DNA of 64,000 nucleotides from Panopea generosa (lineage: Eukaryota; Mollusca; Bivalvia; Adapedonta; Hiatellidae), in contig CM055911.1 of NCBI GenBank assembly GCA_029582155.1, positions 22,502,014-22,566,013 on the forward strand, written 5' to 3'. The notes under the pieces are model-generated. The model ran no database searches, was not told where the DNA came from, and saw nothing but the letters and a program-made list of their open reading frames with translations. Positions 24,878 to 36,615 of this stretch are shown in pieces. Position 1 is the stretch's first letter. Each line of letters begins with the position of its first letter. The translations under genes and the position numbers were made by a program.

Positions 24878-25239
24878 TGACGTGTGCTACTTTACCATGC
24901 TTTTCTATTTCAAAACTGGGACAATTTAAGTTCTACTCATTTACTGTTTCAAACGTAAGGCATTCAATCAATGCATAAAATCATACTTAATATTGAAAAT
25001 AATGAATTAAATATATTTTGCCACTAATTATATTATATGCGATTCCAAATTTACTACGCTTTATCTTTTCTAATCACTGTATATTTTAACTATCAGATGG
25101 ATTTTTTTTAATAGTAGCAAAAAACATTACGATGATTAGTCATATAGAAGAATCAATTCTAAGCGTTAATCTAAGTACAATTATATTGTTTGAAATTAAC
25201 GATTGACCATATATTTTATAATAAAATCGATTCTATTTG
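24878..25239. other. AT-rich flank of the LINE remnant
   Basis: No identifiable feature. It may include eroded 5' LINE sequence, but no reverse transcriptase motif is readable. Confidence 0.4.
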
Positions 25240-27157
25240 TAGATAATGTACAGTACATTGCTTATCCAATTATCGTGGCATTACTTTAACAAATATAATG
25301 TCAAAAATATTCTCTCTCACCCTGCGTAATAGAATAAATAAATGGTGCTAGGCGGAACACACTTTTAACGAGGCACAATTCGGCTTCCGCGATAGTCATA
25401 GTACTACAAATTGTATATTTATTCTGCATTCAATAATTCAAAAGGTTTTGATAAAAAAAATCAAAATTATATTGTATTTTCGTGGATTATATGAAGGCGT
25501 TCGATACCGTTATTCACGATGCCCTTTGGATTAAGCTAGTCCAATCCGGTATAAGTTGTAAGATGGTTAACATAATTAAAGCAATTTACGGCAACGTTAA
25601 ATCATGTGTTAAGTTAAATGTTTTGTCGTTCTCAAATTTCTTTGATGTATCGCTAGATTTAAAATAAGGGGAACCACTCTCTCCGCTTCTGCTTATTATA
25701 TTTGTTAACGATATAAGCACTACTATTGATCTTAATGAATTAACTGACAAAGATATAGAACAGTTATCTGTATATATGTTACTTTTTGCTGATGACATAG
25801 CATTGTTTACAACAAATCCACTAAGTTTCAAAAACAAATTGATAATTTTTTTCAATATTCAACCAAATGGGGATTAAAAATAAATGTAGATAAAACAAAA
25901 AAATGTATCTTTGAAAACAGAAAACAACAACATCACCATGAATGGTTTATAAATAATGAAAAAACAGAAATTGCTGATAATTTCTGCTACTAGGGTATTA
26001 AATTCCATTACACTGGAAATATGTCACATGCTGTAAAGGCATTATCAGATCAAGCACTCAGAGCATATAACAGTTTACTTTCAGTATTCACTAGGGTTAA
26101 ATTAGATATCAAAACTAAATTATCTTTATTTGATTCTATGGTTGTGCCAATTCTATTATATGGATCGGAAGTTTGGGGTATTTATGAAAATAAGGAATTA
26201 TATAAATTACATATTAAGTTTGGCAAACGCATCTTAGGTGTTAAACCACAAACTCCTAACGTAGCTGTATTGGGTGAACTAGGGAGGTTTCAATTATATG
26301 TTACATGTAAACAATTTGCTAAAAGCTATGGGACAAAAGTTATGAGAAATAAAACAATTCTATTCAATTTAAAGTTTTTAATGAACAATCTACTTTACAA
26401 AATACCAGCTGTTGGGCTGATAGTATGCACATGCTTTTAAATCGACTGGGTTTTGGAGATATTTGGTTGAATTTCAATTTAAACGATAATTACTTCTCCA
26501 TGTTAAAACAAAGGATTTGTGATCAGTATTTATAAAATTTTAATACATCTCTTCAAAATATGTTCAAATTAGACTATTTAAGAAAATTTAAAACATGTTT
26601 TGAATATGAATTTTACTTGGATTTTATTCCAAATGAAACAAACCGGAAAAAAATTAACAGGATTTCGACTGAGTGCGCAGAATTTAGAAATTGAAACTAG
26701 GAGATACACAAATGTACAAAGGGAAAATCATTTTTGTAGAGTATGTAATGGGGGGTTGGTTGAATCGGAGTATCATTTTCTCTTATGTTGTCCTACATAT
26801 AGAACAATAAGAAATAAATATATTAAACATATTGCTTTTCCAAATATTAATAGTTTTAAAAACATCAAGGAATAAAAAAAGTATTTGTAATATTTCAAAA
26901 TTGATAACCGAAGCTCAAAAGCTAAGGCAAGAAACTTTAAACGATTTGATTGATTCTTGATATGCTTATAAATGATTTTGTAATTATAGATGTATGAATA
27001 CCATGACTGCTTCAGTTTGAATATGTGATATGTTTGTATTTGTATGTATAACATATAATTGTATGTCTATGCCATATTTAAATTAATTTGAATGTGTAAA
27101 TGGCCATAGGCAATGTTTTGCTGATTTGCCAATAAACTTTTATTATTGTATTGTAGC
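25240..27157 (+). mobile_element. 5'-truncated, inactivated non-LTR retrotransposon (LINE)
   Basis: Reverse transcriptase motifs run in order on the plus strand: NYRGITL (25268), EAQFGFR, DYMKAFDTV (25482), GEPLSPLLL (25668), FADDIALF (catalytic FADD, about 25786-25809), then LLYGSEVWG, LGELGRFQL and, near the C-terminus, CRVCNGGLVESEYHFLLCC, a Cys/His segment usual at the end of such ORF2 proteins. The last frame ends in TGA at 26958-26960, followed by an AT-rich 3' UTR with AATAAA and a TTATTATTGTATTG tail to about 27157. No endonuclease or ORF1 remains, so it is 5'-truncated. The order of motifs fits the CR1/Jockey-like group, but clade is not assigned. Confidence 0.9.
25268..26960 (+). 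pseudogene. ORF2 (reverse transcriptase) pseudogene of the LINE
   Basis: The reading frame is broken many times. In-frame stops lie at 25349 (after INKWC), 25665 (between SLDLK and GEPLSP, where the family usually has Gln), 25991 (NFCY-stop-GIKF, usually Leu) and 26533. Frame changes occur near 25450 (in an A run), near 25845, near 26410, near 26650 (A run) and near 26878 (A run). The pieces 25482-25667, 26021-26440 and 26600-26875 are intact stretches of one former protein, not separate genes. The product would have copied RNA into DNA at a nicked target, but this copy cannot do so. Confidence 0.88.
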
Positions 27158-27861
27158 GTAGTATTGAATCATGTAAAAGTTTTAAGCACATATTGTTTGA
27201 AATTATTATTCAGCTTAAAACATTATAGTTACAAAGTAGACAGTATTACAAATTATCAATCGCTTTTAAAACGTTATAATTATTATTGGGAATAAAATTC
27301 CATTTTGTTTATAGAAAGTTACTGCACAATACGTTAATCAAGCTACAAAAAGTAGAACATGAACTCTAAGAAATTATCGAACGCCTTAACACTTTAAACT
27401 GGGGAATAACAAACTATATTTTATTTGTAAATAACGCACGCTACGTTACTTAGTCTAGAATCATGTTAAGCCATGAAAGCTACGATTGTAATATTTGATA
27501 GTATCAATGGCTTTAGCATTTTATAATGAAAATTAACATATATTATATTAATTTTGTAAATAATACACGCTAAGGTACTTAGTCTAAAATCATGTAGAAC
27601 TAACAACTCCATGAATGTATTATTTCAAATTATCAATGGCTATAAAACTCTATAATGAAGAATAAAATAAATCATATTTGTTGAAAATACACACTTATTT
27701 CAGAGTCATATAGAAGTATCAAATATAGACTATAGACTTGTGTAGCTTGTAAATATTGATAGCCTTCAAAATATTAATTATAACTGAAATACAATCCATT
27801 TTATTTAAAGAAAGTTCGCTTGGAATCGTTTTGTGATATTTATTGTACATATATGTAGAAT
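27158..27861. other. No feature seen
   Basis: AT-rich sequence. The words AAATAACGCACGCTACG..ACTTAGTCTA and AAATAATACACGCTAAGG..ACTTAGTCTA (about 27430 and 27557) hint at an old, eroded tandem repeat of roughly 125 bp, not further supported. Confidence 0.4.
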
Positions 27862-28781
27862 TATGATAAAAGAACCACCGCCATAACTACCTACTTCTTA
27901 TCTATCATGTGATGTGCACATGCAACACCCTCTCATATTTGTGCAACCATCAATAATGTCGATTAACGATCCAAAGAACCACCGTCATAACTACCTTATA
28001 CTTAAGTATCATGTGATGTGTACATGTTACACTCTGTCACATTTGTTCATCCATCATTAATGTAAACTAATGACCAAAGAACCACCGCCATCACTACCTA
28101 CTACTTATCTAACATGTGAAGTGTACATGCAATACCCTCTCATATATGTGCAACCATCAATAATTTCGACTAATGATTCAAAGAACCACCGTCATAACTA
28201 CCTAATACTTAAGTATCATGTGATGTGTACATGTAACACCCTGTCACATTTGTTCATCAATCATTAATGTAGACTAATGATCAAAGAACTACCGCCATCA
28301 CTACCTACTACTTATCTATCATGTGATGTGTACATGTAAAACCCTGTCATATTTGTTCATCCATCATAAATGTAGACTAATGATCACAGAACCACCGCCA
28401 TAACTTCTTAATAATTATCTATCATGTAATATGAACATGTAACACCCTCTCATATTTGTTCATCCATTATTAATGTAGATTAATGATCAAAGAACCACTG
28501 CGATACCTACCTACTACTTATCTATCATGTGATGTGTACATGTAACACCCTGTCACATTTGTTCATCCATCATTAATGCAGATAAATGATCAAAGAACCA
28601 CCGCAATAACTACCTACTACTTATCCATCATGTGATGTGTACATGTAACACCCTGTCACATTTGTTCATTCATCATTAATGTAGACTACTGATCAAAGAA
28701 CCACCGCCATAACTACCTAAAATTTATCTATCATGTGATGTGTACATGTAACACCCTGTCACATTTGTGCATCCATCATTA
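27862..28781. repeat. 103-bp tandem array, nine copies, with a dimeric higher order in its first half
   Basis: The landmark AAAGAACCACCG recurs at 27869, 27973, 28076, 28180, 28283, 28386, 28489, 28592 and 28695, a step of 103-104 bp. Units include ACTACCTACTACTTATCTATC, ATGTGATGTGTACATGTAAC, ACCCTGTCACATTTG and TTCATCCATCATTAATG. Copies 1 and 3 share CAACCATCAATAAT, and copies 2 and 4 share TACTTAAGTATC, so a dimer of about 207 bp was duplicated before the later single-unit copies. The frame at 28070-28267 is a by-product. Confidence 0.93.
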
Positions 28782-29819
28782 TATTGAATCAACCCCGAGG
28801 ATTTATTTTCGTCGATAATACTTGCTTTGAAGGCGGAACTGATTATATATCAGTGAGCTATAAAGGTCATTTTTAATTTTAATGTTTCCACGCAGACAGT
28901 GTTTTCAACGATGGTTTATTGTTCTTAATAAACCTTGCTGTATATTGTGCGGAGGTTGAGTACAATTTCTTCGATAACGAACTCTTTATTTTTTGTTCTA
29001 CTTTTCCAATGCGACGTGCATCAGAATGTTCTTGAATTTCTTTTTTAATCAAATGTAATCTCACAACGTTTTCTTATATTCTTCTATCCGTAGATGTAAA
29101 TGCTAATGTTGATCAGACCAGTCCATATGACCTGAAACCAACACGTTTTGTATCGAAAAATAGTACCATACAATTGTTAATCTGACTAGGGATGTGTGCA
29201 ATAATCTCTTAGAAATGACTACAAATACATCACTGTTTGTGCCTTAGGGAAAACAAAGTGTTAAGCTCCAAACACGGAAAACAAGAAAATTCCATGAAGG
29301 ATTAGCAAAGCAATCTTTTTTCGAATTATTTTGTGACAATTTGCTTCTTTACTAGATGAGGCAGATTCTCTAGAGATTTCGATCTCATGAATAACATATG
29401 ACACATTGTTCATGCCTTTTGTGACAAAAATAAACCTTTCAAGTGATTTTAACACGATTAAATCTTTCCCGCACACCGACTATTCAGTTACAGATTACAT
29501 GTATGAACCTATTTTATAGATGGGCATTTAACCCTTTGTCTAGCATCTACCTATTCGCATTTTATACAACAATGTAGTATTTTTCCGATTTCCGATTTTA
29601 TAGAATCAGTAATTACATTTAATCTGCTGCTGAATACTAATCGCATTTCACGCAGCTATAAAATACTTTTTTCATTACAGATTTTATAGAATCAGTTATT
29701 ACATTTAATCCGCTATTGAATACTTTTCGGATTTCGAATAAGAAATACGATTTTTTCGTCATTTTTAATGAATATGCTGCTGATATGTATATGCTAAGCT
29801 GAGAACTGTATCACTGGGT
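28782..29819. other. AT-rich DNA with no firm feature
   Basis: Two related segments near 29570-29640 and 29660-29730 (ATTTTATAGAATCAGT.ATTACATTTAATC) look like an eroded tandem duplication of about 93 bp. Nothing else is supported. Confidence 0.4.
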
Positions 29820-29992
29820 ATAAGTTTATACTAATTTATTTTAGCACGATTGTTATAAAAGCTTATAGATAAAATGAATCGTTCTCAAGCCCGCTTCATG
29901 GGTATGTAAGGTTCAAAAGCATCGGGTCGATCAGGGATCGAACCTCTGGTGTGAGTGGCAAACATTCGATTCCATACACTATCACCCCTCTT
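29820..29992 (-). mobile_element. SINE family 3 copy with tRNA-like head
   Basis: The left 95 bp (ATAAGTTTATACTAATTTA, AAAGCTTATAGATAAAATGAA, CAAGCCCGCTTCATGGGT) is nearly identical to 34446-34542. The right part on the minus strand has GAGGTTCGATCCCTGATCG (B box) and, upstream, GGTGATAGTGTATGGAATCG, a decayed A box. A third relative lies at 40975. Confidence 0.7.
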
Positions 29993-29999
29993 AAAAGTA

Positions 30000-31254
30000 T
30001 AAGTCGTTTTAAAAAAAATATAAAAGAGTTCCATAATTAAAAATCGGTAAACACGCTGAAATTTAAATCATCCTATCGTAAGCACAGTTTACATTTATCT
30101 ACGATTGTTAAGTGATATATCTCAATTAAAGTGATACAACATAACACAGCCATAAATAGAGAGAACAACTGCAGTAATATATATCAAATTTGGTTAGGTT
30201 AAGCCATCAACCCGGTGTCAGTTTCCTGGTCATGGAGATGTCGCTGCTGATTGTTCCAAGGTGGTTTCTCAGTTGTGCTTTGTTGTGTTTGTCCATGTAC
30301 GTAATTCCATTTCTGATTCCGGTGAATCATGAAGCTTATTCAATGTATATCTCCTGAATCAGGTCCATTATCCCCCCAATGAAAAAGCAGGGAATTCTAT
30401 GTCTAAACTGTGACGTCATTCAAACTTTATTTGAACCAATCAACGTGCTCAAAAGTGGCTTTCCCAATCAAGCTCGGTTCGTTCTACATACCATATTTGG
30501 TAGCGTTCTGTGTTTTCAATGGATCTTTTTTAAGCAACTATAAGTCTAAATATGTATTCATTTTGTTATCGTCATTGTTTTTCATTGTGAGGTTGTGATT
30601 GCTGTATCAATTGACAATGTCACCTCTTCAATATATAGTTTGTTCCTTTTTTAACTTTGTTCTTATTATTTTTACATCTTGTTCGTTTATACTATTATTA
30701 AGAATGTATACTTATTGGTATACCTAGCATTGCTCTTTTGATACTCGTTAGGTTAGACAGGTTTATACCAGCGGTTTCAATTCGAGCGCCATAGTTTCCT
30801 GATATTATATCAACATATTTTATTGGTTAATCACCAATATCGATGATTCTCAGATACCGCTCATCGACGATTATTTCCAGATTTGACACCTGGATTGAAG
30901 ACTGTTAGGGTTGAATAACCTAAAAATACTCGTATATCAGCGGTGTTTGGCTATTTATGTCAGGAAATGTATACATGTGCTGCTTACGTTTTGCTGTTCG
31001 TATAGAAAATAAGACAATACGAGTCGTAACATTCAGAATCACGACAATTAGATCATAATCAATATATTAAAATAATAACCACGCTTATTGACAACAGAAT
31101 GACATACAGCAGACGTCACGACATTGGAACAATCAGTAGCAAATCCGACACTGAGGAGCGTGCTTTCAATCTCGCTCCTACCCACTCCATTAAACGCATG
31201 TATTTAAAAGAAGTCTGACCCTTCTCTTACTTATATGACATTATCCACATCATG
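30000..31254. other. AT-rich DNA around the R5 copy
   Basis: Outside the R5 copy nothing is identifiable. A plus-strand frame at 30410-30598 overlaps R5 and has no independent support. Confidence 0.4.
30363..30452 (-). repeat. Dispersed repeat family R5, minus-strand copy
   Basis: The reverse complement reads GTTGATTGGTTCAAATAAAG, TTTGAATGACGTCACAGTTT, GAATTCCCTGCTTTTTCATTGG, matching the plus-strand copies at 16470, 31955 and 35215. Confidence 0.7.
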
Positions 31255-31806
31255 TGTGTAATTGTCAAGGCTAGCTTCTAATACAATTGTCAGGGCTAGC
31301 TTATAATGTAATTATCAAGGCTAGCTTATAGTGCAATTGTTAAGGCTAGCTTCTAATTTAATTGTCAATGCTAGCTTTTAATGTAATTGTTAAGGCTAGC
31401 TTCTAGTGTAATTGTTAAGGCTAGCTTCTAATGTAATTGTCAATGTTAGCTTATAATGTAATTGTTAAGACTATCTTCTAATGTAATTGTCAAGGCTAGC
31501 TTCTAGCGTAATTGTTAAGACTATCTTCTAATGTAATTGTCACGGCTAGCTTCTAGTGTAATTGTTAAGGCTAGCTTCTAATGTAATTGTCAAAGTTAGC
31601 TTCTAATGTGATTGTCAAGGCTAGCTTCTAGTGTAATTGTTAAGGCTAGCTTTTAATGTAATTGTCAAGGCTAGCTCTTAATGTAATTGTCAAAGTTAGC
31701 TTCTAATGTGATTGTCAAGGCTAGCTTCTAGTGTAATTGTTAAGGCTAGCTTTTAATGTAATTGTCAAGGCTAGCTCTTAATGTAATTGTCGAGACTAGC
31801 TTCTAA
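31255..31806. repeat. 25-bp tandem array, about 22 copies, with 100-bp higher-order duplication
   Basis: CTAGC recurs every 25 bp from 31271 (31296, 31321, 31346 ...). The unit is close to AAGGCTAGCTT + CTAATGTAATTGTC, with the six-base palindrome GCTAGC at its core. Variants (CAAAGTTAGC, ATGTGATTG, GCTCTTAATG) recur in the same order at 31591 and 31691, showing a four-unit (100-bp) block duplicated with almost no change. Confidence 0.95.
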
Positions 31807-31954
31807 TAAAGCCGGACAGCAACAAATGTAATAATATGCAACAGGAACCGTGGCATCCACAAGTAACTTTCATCACAACATATCAATTATAAACAATGCA
31901 TACAAAAGCTTTATGTTGCAGAGGGGACCAAGCTCTATCCCACTTGAGTTCGCC

Positions 31955-32110
31955 AAACATAGAAATGAAATTTGATTGGCCAGTTGGTTCAGCGGAAGTT
32001 GAACGACGTTACAGTTTGGTAAGCGTTACGGTTTAATGATTTGTGGGGCAGGCATAGATGCCCATCTTGTTTTTATTGGGATGTAATAGGCCTGATCCTG
32101 GTGATATCAT
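31955..32110 (+). repeat. Dispersed repeat family R5, copy with unamplified 3' part
   Basis: It matches copy 1 over TTTGATTGGCCAGTTGGTTCAGCGG, ACGACGTTACAGTTTGGTAAGCG and TTGTGGGGCA. Its continuation (CCTGATCCTGGTGATATC, then GGGATATACTACAATAATCA) resembles a single, diverged 86-bp unit of the 16.6-17.2 kb array. Confidence 0.65.
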
Positions 32111-32880
32111 CAGTGACCGGGATATACTACAATAATCATAAAAAGGACAACAGACATCAAAGCAAAATGCATCTTATAACCATAGCACGAATAAATTAAT
32201 CTTTTCTCTGAAACAACTTTTTTATATTTTTATTTATAAGTCTGACAGTATATAATAAAATAGAAATATGAATAAAGTATGCATAGATAAAGTTATGAAT
32301 TATGTCACTATTTTGGTAAGACAAATAATGATATATATTTTAAGTAACCTTTAAATAGCACACTTTTGACATATATATATATATTATATTTATGACATTA
32401 TCTGGGCTACATATTGCACGGATTTTATTATAAACCGTAAAAAACACACAAAGACATCGAATTAAAATACTCTGCTTTTGTTTATATTCTCATTGAAATG
32501 ACAATATCTCTTTTGTTGTATTTGAAATTATTGATCACAGATTTCCCAGTATTTCGATTGGTTTCCGGTATCAATCTCATTACTCCTATAGTTTTGTTAA
32601 CTTGATGTTATCATCCTATCGGGAGTGCTGATTCATGTTTGCTTTGAAGTGTTTTCAGGTCACATGTGCATAGTTTTGTGCTGCATAACTGTTTTAGATT
32701 ATGTTCATACCAATTTATTAATGAAAGCTTCTCCGTTTACATGCCCATCTGTATTTTTAGAACTACACGTGTTTACAATTACACGTATGTAATCAATTAA
32801 CGGTTGAAAGCTTTATTGTTTGATATCGGACCTAGGGCAAATTTCATTTATTATGTAAATTAAAACATTTAAATGATAGT
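32111..32880. other. No feature seen
   Basis: AT-rich sequence with a short TA tract near 32370-32386. Confidence 0.4.
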
Positions 32881-33176
32881 TTGTTTGAATAGCTACAATG
32901 TAACGTAATCGTATGCTTTCGAGGGATAACAGACGATCAGTTAGCATAATCGTTCTTTTCAGGGATTCTGGAAGATAAATCAGTGATTGAGCACACCCAT
33001 ATTAGCAAATAACCGATAACTTTCTCACCTGAATCAGTTTATGAGAGAAGAATGACAATTAGGCGCAATGGCGTATACCAATCACCACTGAGACTGTTGC
33101 CGAGAGGGAATTCGAAACCATGGCCCCTTGATTGATAGTCAGGTGGACTACCTACAGACTGAACAAAATGCAGACG
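32881..33176 (-). mobile_element. SINE family 1 copy
   Basis: A TTTG tail at the left leads to CGAGGGATAACAGACGATCAG, then TTTTCAGGGATTCTGGAAGA, CACCTGAATCAGTTTATGAGAG and GAGACTGTTGCCGAG. At the right, minus-strand GGTTTCGAATTCCC corresponds to the B box and TTTTGTTCAGTCTGTAGG to the A box. The minus-strand frame at 33039-33272 overlaps this element. Confidence 0.7.
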
Positions 33177-33350
33177 GTGACACATTATACATATTGTACT
33201 CCTTCCAAACAACGGCATAGATAAAGATAGAGTTACATAACAAAGTGTTAAGTAACGTTCTACACAATGCATTATATCAGGAACTCATGCGGTACCAAAA
33301 CGAAATTTCTTTTTAATAGAAACAAATAAACACATATTTATTGTTATGTT

Positions 33351-33565
33351 CTATTGTGTTCAGCGTCGTTTCCAACAATTATTTACAATTTAATGACACC
33401 GGGCCGACCAGATATAGAAATAGCCTCAAAATGTTGAATTTCAAGCGAGGATAAGCGTCTACATGTAGTACCATTTTTCAAATATCTGGTATTGCCGGGC
33501 CAGGGATCGCACCCACGATATTCCAAATGCGAGTCGGACGCTTTACCACTACACCAACGCTGTGG
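33351..33565 (-). mobile_element. SINE family 2 copy, internally deleted
   Basis: TGTGTTCAGCGTCGTTTCCAACAAT on the left jumps directly to ACACCGGGCCGACCAGA, missing the ATATCGCGACGG..ATCATG block present at 36616 and 55515. It then follows GCGAGGATAAGCGTCTAC. The head on the minus strand has GTGGTAAAGCGTCCGACTCG and GTGGGTGCGATCCCTGGCC. Confidence 0.7.
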
Positions 33566-33599
33566 TTTACACTTTGTTATTTTGCTATACTATCTACCA

Positions 33600-33812
33600 G
33601 GGACCAAGTTCACCAAACATCAAAACAAATCTCAATTTATCAAAATTAATACTTGAATGCATTACACATTCAATAACCTAACATTATAATTGAAGAAGAA
33701 ACATATGTTTACTCGGTATTGGTAAACATGTAAACTGATGTTATACAATTTGAAAAAGTTTATCAGAGGAAAGTCCTAAGTTGATGTGTTTAGTGAAACC
33801 GGGGGCCAGTTT
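33600..33812. mobile_element. MITE-like family M1, copy 4 (degenerate)
   Basis: The left end GGACCAAGTTCACCAAACATC and right end GTTTAGTGAAACCGGGGGCCAG are inverted relatives and match the ends of the other M1 copies. The interior is eroded. Confidence 0.4.
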
Positions 33813-33965
33813 TTAACATATTTTAATTGTGTTACATGTAAAGAAATTAACAAAACTTTTATCTTTATTTTTCAACCCATTTGACTCGTTCATGTGTTAT
33901 GTTTCGAACAACTAAACTTTCTTCAATTTATTTTTCTTTTAATTTAACTTTTCTTTGATTCGATG

Positions 33966-34044
<79 letters not shown>
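33966..34044. repeat. Compound (CA)n(TA)n microsatellite
   Basis: About 21 CA repeats (33966-34008) pass directly into about 18 TA repeats (to 34044). A plus-strand frame over it is low-complexity Thr-His then Ile-Tyr and not a gene. Confidence 0.95.
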
Positions 34045-34050
<6 letters not shown>

Positions 34051-34445
34051 GTACTTGATGTTTGCCGGTCGTTATCTGCAGAGGAATATGCGCCTCCACC
34101 TGGACATCATATCATATTTCTGTCAGACATGTTCGCTATTGTGATTAAACTATCAACCACAAAGTGGCTTCAGGATGTCAGTTGAGTGATGACAATAAAT
34201 TGAGATATGATAAAATGATGCCAGTAGCAGTTGTTGAATTGAGCATCAGATATGATGCAGGTATGAAGGTATCAAGATTTTAAGTTCATGATGCGTATTG
34301 CTTTGTTATCATTTTTTCTACTCTCAATATGTTGTTTTTATACGTAGAACAGTCCTTTCGTTTTGCCCCAATATAACCTATAATTGGTTGACAGGCATTA
34401 AATCCCAACTCTCTAATATATGATAGTACGTATCTCCTTGTTTAT

Positions 34446-34542
34446 TCATAAGTTTATACTAATTTATTTTAGCATGATTGTTATAAAAGCTTATAGATAA
34501 AATTAATCGTTATCAAGCCCGCTTCCTGGGTGTGTAAGGTAA
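34446..34542 (-). mobile_element. SINE family 3 copy, truncated (head missing)
   Basis: Nearly identical to 29820-29915 (AAGTTTATACTAATTTATTT, AAAGCTTATAGATAAAATTAA, CAAGCCCGCTTCCTGGGTG), then stops where the tRNA-like head would begin. It is the least diverged repeat pair of its type here. Confidence 0.7.
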
Positions 34543-35214
34543 CTCATTTGTGTTCAGTTATTATATTTGTTATTTATAGTACCTTATATGGATATTAATA
34601 AAAAGGTCATGCGTATGAATCCAAGGTCATGTGATCTCGTACACTCTCCGATTCATCCTTCAGGGAGTTACATATTGAGATATGAACAATTTGCTTATAA
34701 TTAAAATGCAAGACCACTAATTATCTAATATACAGCTGAAAGAACGTGTTTGTAAATCGTCTCATGATATCACAGTAAAACGTCAGCGACATATGTCTGT
34801 AGGGAAACATATTCGTAAGTTACAAACAATGAAAACCCGGAAGTGTAAGCAGTGTTAAAAAAGGCATATTGAAGCGCTGGAAGATACATAAAACGTCGAT
34901 CGACAACTGTTTTCCATTGTCTGAAATGGAGACTTCCGTTGGGAAATACAATATTTCAAAGTGTTGTAAATTAAATTTGAAATCTTCGCTATATTGCAGA
35001 GTATAGACATGTAGTAGTGCTTCCATCAATCTTAGGATTTTATACTATTTTGGTAAATTAAATAATTCATCGAAGATGAATATGATTTTAACTGGTGTTT
35101 ATATTTTACTTGAATGTACATTAGGAACACAACTCTGCATAAAAGTGAATAATCTTAAACACGCCTGATAAGGCAGATAGACTGTAGAAATCTCGCATCA
35201 GAAAACATTACATA
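34543..35214. other. No feature seen
   Basis: AT-rich sequence. A 69-codon minus-strand frame at 34820-35029 has no supporting motif. Confidence 0.4.
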
Positions 35215-35350
35215 GCAGTGATCCACGAGCATTTGATTGGTCAGTTGCTTCAGCAGAAGTTTAACCACATGACAATTTTGGTAAATGCATACTTGTGCTA
35301 TGAATTGTGGGATGGGAAGGGAATTCCATGTTATTAATGTTGTGTATAAC
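35215..35350 (+). repeat. Dispersed repeat family R5, copy 4
   Basis: GAGCATTTGATTGGTCAGTTGCTTCAGCAG, TTTTGGTAAATGCATACTTG, TATGAATTGTGGGATGGGAA and GGAATTCCATGTT match the family. The TGACGTCA palindrome is lost here (CACATGACAATT). Confidence 0.65.
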
Positions 35351-36615
35351 TGATCGTAAGAAAAAAATATTATCTTAAATAAAAATACACCACGTAATGA
35401 CATTAACTATGCTGCCAGTCGACTATTAACCTAGTTTATTCAATTATTGATTATACCGACGTATTCAACAAAATTAGCTATTGTTACGAGCGATGCATAC
35501 CAAGCATTAAGAATAATCCCAACCCGGGACTTTATAGTTGGAACGGACTAAAATGTGTCTGTTTCAATTCCGAGTATTGCCTCTGGGATATCGTATTCTA
35601 CAGAACACAATACATGTATTCCCGATATTTTAAAGAGTGCAGTGCTGATTTATATCTATGATGCTTTACCTGGAAAGCGGAACTATAAATAGAACACTAG
35701 GGATTAATTTGATAGAGGAATCGTTTAATTAGGCCATGTGGTATTTATATTGGAAATTTAACCTTTCGAGAATCAAAAAGTTTGTATCTGGTTGTCTTTA
35801 CAATCATTTGATTGGCTTATTTATTCTATTATACTGACATAAGTATTTCTTTAGACCTTTTTTCCTATTCCTTTGATAGCGTTTGATTTCCAAGTTATTG
35901 TTGTACATGACGTCATAAGAAAATTCATATGGGCGGCATAATAATGGAATGTATTAGACGATTCGCTTACTTGTTTTTTGTCATTTACCTAACGCTCGCT
36001 GATTGGATAATCTACTAAGATTGGCAGCCCGATGCAATTCAATTGGAATGACACCCTTTGTCCACAAAATCATATTTACATTTGAAATTAGGATTTCAAT
36101 ACATATAATCATTATAATTATGCATCCCTATTTCGGAAAAAAGTAGCATATAATTTAATTAATCAATATTCTTACCAATCAACCTTAATCGTCCAATTAG
36201 GTTACTAGTGTATATAGCTCTCGGCATCTACTTTCTTTCTTTAATGGCAAGGTATACATGTACCAAGCTATTCAAATATTGGTTATCAATTACAAATACC
36301 TTCGTTATCTACGGAAAGAAACGTACCGAGATATGCATAGACTACGATGACGTCAAATGAAAACAAAGCGAACCATCACAGAAAAAAGCCTTGGGAGAAG
36401 TCTACAGGTGAAGCAATTTTAGGAATTATTTATAATTGCCTGCCTCCGTATGTTAAGAAAACGACACGGCAATTTATCAGTTTACCCTCGTAAAACATGT
36501 GTTTACTATAAACCTGTTAAAATTCGTGTATGGGTTTAGTCATGATCTTCGATGATAATTATGATCGTAAATAAGAACGTTCGCTCATTGAATGTTTTGT
36601 TATGTGTTATTTGAT
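35351..36615. other. AT-rich DNA, otherwise featureless
   Basis: Apart from R6 at 35881 I see no repeats or coding signal. Confidence 0.4.
35881..35920. repeat. Short dispersed repeat R6, copy 1
   Basis: TTTGATTTCCAAGTTATTG followed by TTGTACATGACGTCATA matches 37209-37245 at almost every position and again carries TGACGTCA. Confidence 0.55.

Noticed and set aside
27862..31806. CRISPR-like arrays (103-bp and 25-bp repeats).
   Set aside because: The repeats are contiguous tandem units without unique spacers, in a eukaryotic setting.
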